NCBI GenBank assembly: GCA_024709505.1
Contig: JANJWP010000016.1
Span: 1-32,329 of the forward strand
DNA length: 32,329 nucleotides
Reading direction: 5' to 3'
From: Candidatus Altimarinota bacterium
GTDB lineage: Bacteria > Patescibacteriota > Gracilibacteria > BD1-5 > UBA2023
The notes below the pieces were generated by a model. That model was not told the DNA's origin and made no database searches. It saw only the letters and a list, made by a program, of their open reading frames with translations. A program made the position numbers and the translations under genes. This document shows, piece after piece, positions 12,900 through 21,008 of the stretch. Position 1 is the first letter of the stretch. Each line of letters opens with the position of its first letter.

Positions 12900-14313
12900 T
12901 GTCTGCGTCTTGGAGTCGGATAAAGAGCGCGTCCAGAATCCCGGTTTCTATTCGGCGCTTAAAATCAGTGGGGTATTTGGGGTAAATGTCCCCCGTGGCC
13001 TTGAAATTATTTGCGGGACACGATCCGATGTACGGTTTGTACGGGTCGCTCTCGTATCCAGGAAGTCATTCGATGAGGGACGCCGAAAGAATGGCCTTGG
13101 TCGAAGGGGACGTGATCATCGAGACGTAGGTGTTTCGGGGATCTTCCGAGACTTCGCCGATCTGAAAAGCGTCGCTGCCCATTCTGGCCAGCATCCGCCC
13201 CTCGTCACAGGTATAGATTTTCCCATCGTAATTATAGGCCACCTGACCTATTCCGGCTCAACACGGCGAACGGGTGTCTACGTAATTGGGATCGTAGGGC
13301 GTGAGTATTTTTTTGAGAAATATGGTCGAATACGCCTCCTTCATGGTTGATTTCCCCGATTTGTTGAGTTCAAGCAGGTAGTCGAGAACCCTTTCGTAGG
13401 ATGCCACGAATTCCTCAGGGGAATATCAGAGGAACGAAAACGTCTTCGCGCCGTAACCCATGGCATTAAGGGGGCGCCAAAAAAGTTGGTCCATGCCGAA
13501 ACTGTCGTAGGTATCTACGCACTCCTTCCATTTTTTCAAGCTTTTGGAAGTAACGGTAAGAAGTGCTGATATGACATTTTTTCTCCAGTATTTTTCTTGG
13601 GAAAAGGCATCTATTCGACGGATCCAAAACTCAACGTTTTTATAGGAATTTCCTTTGAGAAAAGTTCGATTGAAATTATGGGTGGATTCGTCCCCGTCGA
13701 GCGAAGTGTTGAGTCCCACGTTATGGTGGAGGAGAAATGCCATTTTTTCCTCGTCCATGAGGGAGAGGTTTGTAACGAGCGAGAATTGCACGGGCTTTGC
13801 GAGCCTTTCGGATTTCTCCTTGGCATACTCGATCGAATATTTCACCACTTCCCAATTCACCAGGGGTTCTCATCCTTGAAACTCGAAAGAAATTTTCGGA
13901 GCGGTCGAGAAAAATGCCGTATCGATTATTTTTTTGGCGGTTTCCTGGCTCATGTCGAACCCTTCGGCGTCCATTGGAGCAACGGCCGCATGGCAATATT
14001 GGCAAGCGTGATTGCAACGCAGGGTGACCACTAAAATGTGCAAATTCGGTCCGCAGGCCATGAACGCGTGCTTTTTCGCGAATGCCAGAGCGGATTTTTC
14101 CAAGGCGAGCCCGATGATTCCGGCGTTTTCGAGTTTCGTTTTCACGGTTTCATCGTTTTCGGGCGGTTCCCCGGCGAGAAGCTTTTGAAACTGCGGTTCG
14201 GAAATGATGGCGTATCCGCCGTGCTCGGAAGTGAGGATGACATTTCCGTCCTTGAGTTTCTTAAAACGGAACGGATTGAAATTTTCGGGTTTGAGGGAAA
14301 TTTTCGGTATCAC
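12865..14313 (-). CDS. hxsB: His-Xaa-Ser system radical SAM maturase HxsB
   Basis: A 482-aa radical SAM peptide maturase (typical length for HxsB). The N-terminal domain (~1-85) has the HxsB-like start FRFKKLKDGNVILTSEHGGY. The 4Fe-4S motif is TLRCNHACQYC (CX3CX2C; Cys100, Cys104, Cys107). It is followed by EFQGGEPLVNWE, where the second Gly of GGEP (residue 148) is the UGA at 13870, and by TNLSLMDEEKM and STSLDGDE. The C-terminal SPASM-like region has SPCGAGIGQVAYNYDGKIY (Gly at 13258 is UGA) and further Cys residues (TCDEGRM, GSCP). Further UGA codons are at 13426 and 13066. Start is GTG at 14313, because an in-frame TAA lies just upstream at 14332. It follows hxsD by 18 nt. HxsB acts with HxsD on the HxsA precursor; the exact chemistry cannot be read from sequence. 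Confidence 0.92.
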
Positions 14314-14331
14314 GGAACGGATGGGGAGGTT

Positions 14332-14778
14332 TTAGAGATTTTCGATTCGATTCCGGCTTTCTTCCAAATCGAATTCGGTTGCAAGTTCTTTGAGAACGTC
14401 GTCAATGCTTTGGGATTTTCGCGAGGATTCTTGGTCCGGCTCCGTAACCATGGCGGCTTTGAGGGAGTTTGATATCGCGGAAACGATCATTTGCTCGCGG
14501 ACCTGGGAGAATTTTTCCGTAAAAGATTCTTTGAGTGAGGTGTTGAGCAATTCGTTCGCGTACTGCGATTCCAAATCCGTGATTTTTTCCGTCGGATTTT
14601 TCGGACTGATCCGCACGCTGTAGTGGCCAGGATGTTCGGCATCCCGAAAAATTTCGACTTTTGCCCGGTCGATGAAAAAATATGCCGCGACTTTGCCGAT
14701 CTCGAGCGGATATATCGATTCGTCAACCAGAATCTCGGCGTATTCGGCGGATTGCTCCAATGGTTCTTTTTGGGTCAT
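14332..14778 (-). CDS. hxsD: His-Xaa-Ser system protein HxsD
   Basis: A 148-aa protein with the HxsD pattern: EILVDESIYPLEIGKVAAYF near the N-terminus, FIDRAKVEIFRD, then YANELLNTSLKES, which matches the LLNDYxLRE-like signature of the family, then REQMIVSAISNSL. The C-terminal ~40 residues are an acidic, helical extension beyond the usual core. HxsD proteins are small partners of the HxsB/HxsC radical SAM enzymes and may act as peptide-binding or chaperone components (inference from conserved pairing). It lies between a B12-type radical SAM gene (11 nt before) and hxsB (18 nt after), as in known hxs loci. No in-frame UGA; TAA stop; no SD before the ATG. Confidence 0.88.
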   Translation of the reverse strand: MTQKEPLEQSAEYAEILVDESIYPLEIGKVAAYFFIDRAKVEIFRDAEHPGHYSVRISPKNPTEKITDLESQYANELLNTSLKESFTEKFSQVREQMIVSAISNSLKAAMVTEPDQESSRKSQSIDDVLKELATEFDLEESRNRIENL

Positions 14779-14789
14779 ATGGCGGATGG

Positions 14790-16223
14790 TTATCTGAGGG
14801 TAATGTTCGTATTCTTCAACAAATCCATTGATCTTTTTACGTATTCGCGCGCTTTTTGTATGTCCTCTTTCGGAAAGGTCGAACTTTCAATGATGGAAGG
14901 AACGTTGTACGGATCGCTTTCCTTCGTACGTATTCCGTATTTTTCGACTTCTTGCGAAAGTTTGGTTCAAGGATTGAGGAAGAGCGAATTGATGGTGACG
15001 TCGTTGGGTTCGAGGGAAAGGGCGGTGTTGTAGGTTTCGATGAAATCGGAAAGCGTTTCTCCGGGAAGTCAAAGTATGACGTCGAGGCTCACGTAGGCCC
15101 CGTTGTTTTTCAGGAAGGCCATCACTTTTTTCATTCTCTCCAAATGAAAATTTCTTCCTATTGCGGCGTTCGTGTGTCTCGAGGCTGATTGGAGGCCGAT
15201 CTGCACGAACGACAGTTTGAGATTTTTCAGTTGCTCAAGGTGTTCCGAGGTACACATTTCGTAGCGAATCGCGATCTGGTATTCGAATTCGTATTCCGAA
15301 AACAGTTGGACGATTTCCGACATTCGTCCGTGGTTGGTTGTTCCGAAGCAGTCGTCATAAACGTAGACGGTCTTGAAGCCGGCTGATTTTAGGACGTCAA
15401 GATCCCTCCGTATCGTTTCCGTTGGCAGCTGCCGCACGTGGGAATACTTTGCTCACCGGTAGCAGTAGGTGCATTTGTACTTGCATCACCTTCCGGTCGT
15501 GATCAGGGCCTTTTTTTTCGCAAAGGCGGAATCAAGTTGGCGAATGAAGGCCGAACGCGTCTTCCGGTAATAGTATTTGTTGTCCTCTTCGCCCGTGTCG
15601 TCGTCCAAGAACGCGACGATTTGATAATAATTGTCTTTTTCCCGCAAGATGACGCCGTCCTCATAGGCCGGGAATACGCATTCCGACAAATCGTAATCGA
15701 CTTCCGTCGATGGGGAATCGAGAATTTGGCCATCGTCCCGATACGTGACGTTGGCTATTTCGGAATCTTTTTTGTTCCGTCCGAACCGTTCGAGCAGATA
15801 ATATTCGATATCGGTACGGACGACCGTTTTTACGAAGGGAAACCTCTCCATGAATGAGCGGGCCGACGGGGCATCCATTTTGGAGCTGTGGACGATGACC
15901 TCCTTTTCTTTGAACGAGGCTTCTGCGGAGGTGAAAATCGAAGAAACGTACCGATCGCAAAAAATGCTCGAATGATAAAAATTCTCCAAAAAGAACAGGA
16001 AACAGCCTTCCGAAAAATTTGGAAGCCTTTCGAGGAGCGAGCGGTGGTATTTTTTGAAAGGATACATGCTTTCGACTCGAATCGATTCCGCATTCACTCC
16101 GAGGGCTTTCGTGAGAAAAGCACTCACGTATCCCGCCTGGGTTTCCGGCCAAAGAATCATCCCCGCATCTTTCGTTTGCGGGTAGAAAATTCTTATCGAT
16201 TCGTAAGGAAAAGCCCTATGCAT
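14790..16223 (-). CDS. B12-binding-type radical SAM enzyme
   Basis: A 477-aa protein, continuous through UGA=Gly at 15486, 15453, 15069 and 14967. The N-terminal ~235 residues correspond to the cobalamin-binding-type domain region (SIRIFYPQTKDAGMILWPE...). The core begins ALITTGRGCKYKCTYCYRGA: the canonical CX3CX2C (Cys247, Cys251, Cys254), with both flanking glycines encoded by UGA. Further radical SAM landmarks are VYVYDDCFG, VQIGLQSASRHTNAAIGR and VILGLPGETLSDF (UGA at the second Gly of LGLPGE) and LNPGTKLSQEVEKYGI (UGA at the Gly of PGT). The ATG at 16223 overlaps the preceding stop by 8 nt; longer upstream starts run into the neighbouring gene in another frame. Related enzymes methylate or rearrange unactivated carbons. 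The substrate here is probably the hxs peptide (inference from the operon). Confidence 0.88.
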
Positions 16224-17925
16224 TTCAAGTATCGCTTTGGATAAGTTTCTCAAGATTCGCTTCCCAAACCTTGTTGGCAAAGTCCGTGAAGTATGCGCGG
16301 TTTCCCGTAAACGATATTTCCGTGACGATCCGCTCGTGATGGGCGACGGCGAAAACGACCTTTTTTCTCGAGACGTCATAGAAGCGGATGAGTCCGTCAT
16401 TGCTTCAGAACGCGAGGATTCCGTTCCGGAATTTCGAAGGTTTCGAAAATATCCGTCCATCGGTCGGAGTCTTGGAAATGACGTTTCCGGACCAATCAAA
16501 ATGGTAAAATATTTTATCGAGACATCAAATGAAAATCCCCGATTCGCTTGCGCATGCCTGCGAATATACGTTGAAAGGAGTTTGGTATGTCCAAACATCT
16601 TCTCCGCTGTCGGCATCGAGGCATCGGAGACTCCCGTCAAAGCCACCAAAAAATACCATTTTTCCATCCGGAGAAACGGTCGGACGAATTTTAATGGGGA
16701 GGCTGAATCGGCGTTTCCAAATGGTTTTTCAGGAGTCGGCGTCAATTCTGACGAATTCGCCTCCGTTCGTTCCGCAATAGATCGAGCCGGTCATTGGATC
16801 GTATGCCGGAGAAGCGTGTACAAAATCGGAAAATGCCGTTTCCCAAAGAATTTCCCCGTTCGATATTTTCAGTGCGGCAACGCCTCAGGCGGTTTTTCCG
16901 AAATGTTCGAGTCACACGAACGCCCGATCATTGGACATGTCGCACTCCGGAGTGCTTCCTATCCATTCGCCGAGGGAAACCGCGATCCTTTTCGTTCCGT
17001 CGGCTTTCCGTACGAAATGAACGGCGCCGTCGTAAGCTCAAAAACAAACGTCTTCGCCGCAATTCACGACCGAAGAGAGGATGTTTTTCCCTTGCGGAGT
17101 TTTTTCCATTCGATATTCCCAAAGCGTTTCTCCGGTCACCGTATCGATTTTGACGAGTTTTCCGGCTTCTCAGGCGACATAGGCGGACGTGTTTTCCACG
17201 AATGGCGATGACTTCGGAACCACGAGTCAAAGGTGGGGGGATCATAAATCCCTTAGCAGTCGGGCATCTGGAAAAAAGATCGGCGTTTCGACGTTTTTCG
17301 ATTCCAATTCCAGGCCGAATTCGTCAAGGCGGAACATTGACCGCAAGGGAATGTTTGAAAGGGGGGAGTTTTCCGCTTCCTGAAGGGGAGAGGGATTTTG
17401 AAAGTGACAAACGCAAAAACATTCGACGACGGCAATGCCCCCATTTTTTGCCGTCATTATTGCCTTCGCAAGGGATTTTCCGGAATTCACGATATCGTCT
17501 ACGAGAATTGTGGGCAGATTTTCCGAAACTCCTTCGATCCAATTGCAAAGCCCGTCTTTTTTTCTGGTTTTCCGAATGACGAGTCCGTTCGCGCGCTTTC
17601 ATCTTTTGGCTCATTCGGCCAAAAGGAATCCCAACCATGGAACCGCTCCCATTTCCACGCAGGCAATCTGAAACGGAAATTTCCCCTCGTACGTATCCCA
17701 AAAAAGTTCCGCGGCCAATTCGGCGCTTCTTGGCGAAAGGAATGCCCTTCGAAAATCCAAAAGCCAGTTTTTCTTTCCGGTTTTTGGAGCGCTGGATCAT
17801 TTCGGAAAAATCGTTCTTTCGTCACCCCGTATCACGCAGAGGTTTCGAAGAATGCCTAAAAGTTCCTTTTTTTTCGATTCCCTGAGCACGTGTTCACGGT
17901 TATTGTTTTTCGAACGCCCCGTCAT
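16216..17925 (-). CDS. Phosphoribosyltransferase fused to PQQ-type beta-propeller
   Basis: A 569-aa protein with 13 UGA=Gly codons (17797, 17611, 17599, 17242, 17227, 17170, 17038, 16912, 16885, 16729, 16525, 16405, 16225). Residues ~55-170 form a type I phosphoribosyltransferase domain resembling orotate PRTase: WLLDFRRAFLSPR, GLVIRKTRKKDGL and the PRPP-binding signature ILVDDIVNSGKSL (~140-152). Residues ~215-569 form a repeat propeller with Trp-docking PQQ-like blades: KIDTVTGETLWEYR, KISNGEILWETAF, IDADSGKTIWKRRF and CLDADSGEDVWTYQ. UGA falls on the turn glycine of several blades. The gene overlaps the upstream gene by 26 nt and the downstream radical SAM gene by 8 nt. No signal peptide is visible, so it is probably cytoplasmic. 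The fusion might couple a PRPP-dependent reaction to peptide binding; this is speculative. Confidence 0.88.
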
Positions 17926-19261
17926 TTATGACGAAGGATTCGTCGCGATCTATTATGCGGTCTCATCCCTTGAACTGGAAGCGTATTCTTTTCGATCGGT
18001 CTTCGGGGGTTTTCGCATCGAGGAGATAAAATCCATCATTGCTGATTCATACGACCATTTCTTCGAGACCGTCTCCATCCAAATCCTTCCCGAAGACCGC
18101 TCGTACGGAGTACAGCTTGAAGGCGGTAAGATAGGAACGCTTTTTGAGATATTCCTCCGTAATGAGATCTTCCGAGAAACGCATCTCATCAATCTTCTCG
18201 ATTTCCAGGGAGTTTGGCTTTTCCCGAAAGAAATACAGCGTCGAATTATCGCATCCGATTTGGATGGTGGGATCTTTGTAAAAATTTACGGCTGAAATGG
18301 TTTTGCATTCGACGTGCCCTTCGAGTTCGGCGACTTGTGCCTTTTCGATGTCGCCTTCCGGTCAATGGAAATACCGGTATATCCGAACTGGTCGAATGGG
18401 GCTTCCGCTGCCGTCAATCATCCCGTCGTAAAGCACGAGAACGCTTTTTTGAAAAGGGGAATCCAATGCCATGAGCCTCCTGGGAAAGGCCGGAAGTTCG
18501 TCTTCCAAATCCTTTATGACGGGCTTGTCGTTTCCGGGGTTGAACGAAATGGAAGTCACGGTTCATTCCGAATACCACTCCCGAGCTCAAGAAACGCCCA
18601 TGTAGGGGGTTGTTCGGGTAAGATAGATTTCGTCATTGCCGTCATCGTCGAGATCCGTGGCATCCACGAAATGGAGGAGGGTGGCGTAAGAATCTCCCCA
18701 AACGTCGATTCGCGGACGGTAAGGGACATGAAGAATCCTTTCCTTTCAGGAATCCAAAGATCGAAGATGCACGTATCATTCGCCATGGCTGACGGCTACG
18801 AAATACCGTTCGCCATTTATTTTCGCCGTGGTAAAATTTCTGATTCGGTAATCGGGCGTGGACATGTACGTCTCCGTCCTTCCGTTTTTTGCCACGAAAA
18901 AAACCTTTCCCGATCCGGGATTCTTTCCGGGTTTTCCTCCGGTTACCAAGAATCCCCCGTTCCAAGCCGCCGTATTTTGCGCGAAGAAGTCTTCCGGAAT
19001 TTCCGAGAACCGGTATTGTTTCAGATCTTCGCTTCCAAGCACGAGTCCCTTCTGAAAATCTTCCACGGAAAATCGGAGGATGCCTCAGGAGAAGCTTCCA
19101 TAAAGGCTGTAAAATGTTCCAACCAAAAACCGCTCTTCTCCCGGCCAAAATCCTATTGACCTAAGCGACAGGATCGAAATCAGCATCAACAAACCGAGCG
19201 TCCATGGTAAAACCGCTCTTTCGGTTTTACCATGGACGGGAGGGGAAAATTTCCGAAACAT
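17900..19261 (-). CDS. Membrane-anchored FG-GAP/VCBS-repeat protein
   Basis: A 453-aa protein with eight UGA=Gly codons (19085, 18776, 18746, 18587, 18563, 18362, 18047, 17963). It has a short cytoplasmic N-terminus, then one membrane segment (AVLPWTLGLLMLISILSL). The outside portion resembles an integrin-alpha-like FG-GAP propeller: calcium-loop style motifs DATDLDDDGNDEIYLT and KDLDGDGLEEMVV, with blades such as GGFLVTGGKPG and GISNDGFYLLD. These repeats bind Ca2+ and ligands outside the cell. Start chosen at ATG 19261; a TTG at 19267 would add two residues. A 17-bp perfect hairpin sits in the coding sequence 23 nt after the ATG. It follows the TPR gene by 6 nt and overlaps the PRTase-propeller gene by 26 nt, so it belongs to the hxs operon. 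Confidence 0.83.
19199..19238 (-). repeat. 17-bp perfect inverted repeat inside the 5' coding region
   Basis: Arms 19199-19215 and 19222-19238 are exact reverse complements (core GTCCATGGTAAAACCG) with a 6-nt loop CTCTTT. In the mRNA this hairpin would lie about 23-62 nt after the ATG of the FG-GAP gene. It lacks a T-run, so it is not a typical terminator. It may act in translation control or RNA processing. Confidence 0.9.
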
Positions 19262-19267
19262 TTTCAA

Positions 19268-20518
19268 TTACGACGAAAGCGACGCGATCTTTTTCTTTAA
19301 ATCCAACCACACTACGAATACGTCCGGCGTGGTGAAGGGCATGACGAGGAGATCGTTTTTCATAAGCGCCTCGGCCTTTTTGTAGCTTTCGAGCGCCTCG
19401 GCCTTTTTGCCCTGGGATAAAAGAGCATCGGCCTTCTTGTGGTGGAGGAATCCCATTCGCGCGTCTATTACGTTAAATTCTTTTTGGAATACCAGGGCTT
19501 TTTCTTTTCTCGGGGTCAGTTGAATCGCGGCTATTTTCTTGTCGGCAATGGCTATTCCAGCATCGAAATCGCCCTTTATCGCATAAAGGTTGGCAAGCAT
19601 GTAGGGGAGGTAGAAGCTTGCGGGCCAAAAGGTATGGAGCTTCGCCGCTTCGTATTCCGTAAGGTAGGTTTCGAATTCCGAAATCTCCTTATCGATGTCT
19701 TTCTTAAAGTCCGACTCCCGAAGGGTGGCGTAGCGCTGGAATATTTGTTGTCCTTTGAAGAGGACCTTTCTTTCTTCGTCGGTCAAATCGTTCCAACCGT
19801 TCCATTTAAGAAAGAAGTGCACCTGATTGTTGAGCGCGTATGTCGGATCCATGAAATCGAATTTGCCGTCCGACTTTCCGTATTCAAGCATCTTCACGAT
19901 GAGGTTGTATCTTCGCGAAGATTCCGCAAGGTGCCGCTTTATCAAGGGGTCCGCGAATTTTTTGAAATCTTCCGGATGGTTCGAATAGATCTCTTTCAGT
20001 ATCAGTTGAAGATATCCCTCCGAACCTATGGGCATGGCCGCAAGCTTCTTCGGATCGTATTCCCCGCGGTTTTTGTACTGTTGGTAGATGTATCCCTCGA
20101 GCACGATTCGGGAATCCAGTCACAGTCCGCTTAAGTCATAGGATTTGGCGGTAAGAATTTTTTCGGGAATATCGGAACCGCTTTCCCGAAGCTCGAGAAG
20201 AATTGGCGACATGGCGCTCAATTGCACCTTGTTGGATATCGTCGGAGTTTCCAATTGGAAATCTTTCGAAGGAGTTTTTCCTGCGGCGATCTCCTCAATG
20301 AAATCGTTTAGGGCGTATTCGGTTTTCTTAGGAATTTCCGCCTCTTTTGGATCAATGCTTTCTATTTCGACGGTTTCCTTCGTTTGCGATGTTGGCGAAA
20401 ACCACGAAGACCCCGTATCGTTTTTTTGGTAGAAATAGAAGCCGCTCCCGAGAATCGCCAGGATTCCGAGCGCTAACGCCGCCGTCAATAACGCGCGTTG
20501 ATTTCCATTCTTGTTCAT
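19268..20518 (-). CDS. TPR-containing membrane-anchored protein of the hxs operon
   Basis: A 416-aa protein, one UGA=Gly at 20120 (residue 133). The N-terminal anchor (residues ~10-30, TAALALGILAILGSGFYFY) is followed by a Ser/Thr/Glu linker and a long helical domain. The C-terminal part has tetratricopeptide-like helices: LANLYAIKGDFDAGIAIADK and KKADALLSQGKKAEALESY. TPR arrays bind peptides or partner proteins. Its place immediately after hxsA suggests a role in presenting, exporting or receiving the mature product outside the membrane (inference). The gap of 88 nt to hxsA holds a strong hairpin. It ends with TAA 6 nt before the FG-GAP gene. No SD precedes the ATG. Confidence 0.82.
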
Positions 20519-20558
20519 GTTCGAGTTTTAAGTTTTTAAGGAGTTTATGGGAATAGCA

Positions 20559-20590
20559 CGAAAGACGGCGTATGAAACCGCCGTCTTTCG
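20559..20590 (-). terminator. Strong hairpin between hxsA and the maturation genes
   Basis: A perfect 12-bp stem, CGAAAGACGGCG (20559-20570) and CGCCGTCTTTCG (20579-20590), with an 8-nt loop, 16 nt after the hxsA stop codon. There is no clear U-tract on the minus strand, so it is better viewed as a partial terminator or 3'-end stabiliser that raises precursor mRNA over the enzyme genes. Confidence 0.65.
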
Positions 20591-20606
20591 GGCGACTGAC
20601 GGATTG

Positions 20607-20930
20607 TTATCCCCCGTCGCCACCATCGCCTCCCCCGTCGCCGCTACCGCTTCCGGAATCGCCGCTCGAGGAGTGGTTTCCGTGAGAGGAGTGGAGGCCT
20701 TGTCCCGAGGAATTAGAAATCGTGCTGGTGTGACCCTCGACGCTCGGGATGATTTGTTCGATGATATCGTTGCCGAGGCCATCGCGATCAGTGAAGGCAA
20801 GTGCCACTAACGAACCAACGATGCCCATTCCGAGAATGTTTTTCGTGCCGATGGAAGCATCGCGCGAAGTGAGAAATCTCGTAACGGAGCCCTTTTTCGG
20901 GGCAGAAATTTCGGTTTTTTCCTTTCTCAT
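20607..20930 (-). CDS. hxsA: His-Xaa-Ser repeat precursor peptide HxsA
   Basis: A 107-aa candidate precursor of a ribosomally made, radical-SAM-modified product. Residues 1-35 are charged (MRKEKTEISAPKKGSVTRF). A hydrophobic stretch follows (LGMGIVGSLVALAF, ~35-46), then DRDGLGNDIIEQIIPSVEG. The C-terminal ~38 residues are nearly all His, Ser, Gly, Asp and Asn, including GHTS, LHSSHGNHSSS and a Gly/Asp tail. There are three H-x-S triplets (HTS, HSS, HSS), as expected for HxsA but fewer than in long-repeat members. It is followed by a hairpin and the rest of the operon including hxsD and hxsB, which is the main support. No in-frame UGA despite ~25 glycines; TAA stop. A large palindrome lies upstream. 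Confidence 0.85.
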   Translation of the reverse strand: MRKEKTEISAPKKGSVTRFLTSRDASIGTKNILGMGIVGSLVALAFTDRDGLGNDIIEQIIPSVEGHTSTISNSSGQGLHSSHGNHSSSGDSGSGSGDGGGDGGDGG

Positions 20931-20959
20931 GGGTTAAGGGAAGAAGGAATACAACGATT

Positions 20960-20991
20960 CGACGCCATACGGAACGCGTTCCGTTTCGTCG
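20960..20991. promoter_or_regulatory. Palindrome upstream of hxsA (candidate operator or terminator)
   Basis: ACGGAACGCGTTCCGT (20969-20984) is a perfect 16-bp palindrome, flanked by CGACG and CGTCG arms that extend it imperfectly to 20960-20991. It lies 30-60 bp upstream of the hxsA ATG and just after the preceding operon (stop at 21009). It could be a regulator-binding site for hxsA or end transcription from the pepF operon. No convincing sigma70 -10 box was found here. Confidence 0.55.
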
Positions 20992-21008
20992 TGCGACAGG
21001 ATAGCCCG

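Noticed and set aside
16237-17211. A 324-aa plus-strand frame
   Set aside because: Antisense to the PRTase-propeller gene, whose blades and UGA=Gly pattern are convincing; the plus frame shows no recognisable domain.
1815-20518. Interpreting the split minus-strand frames as pseudogenes or mobile-element debris
   Set aside because: Every interruption is a UGA in frame with intact homology on both sides; no TAA or TAG interruptions occur within the reconstructed genes.
20547-20810. Plus-strand ORF with an AAGGAG-like sequence 4 nt before its ATG, antisense to hxsA
   Set aside because: The purine run looks like an SD but the protein is a repetitive mirror of the HxsA Gly/Ser codons. The hairpin and hxsA reading explain the region better.
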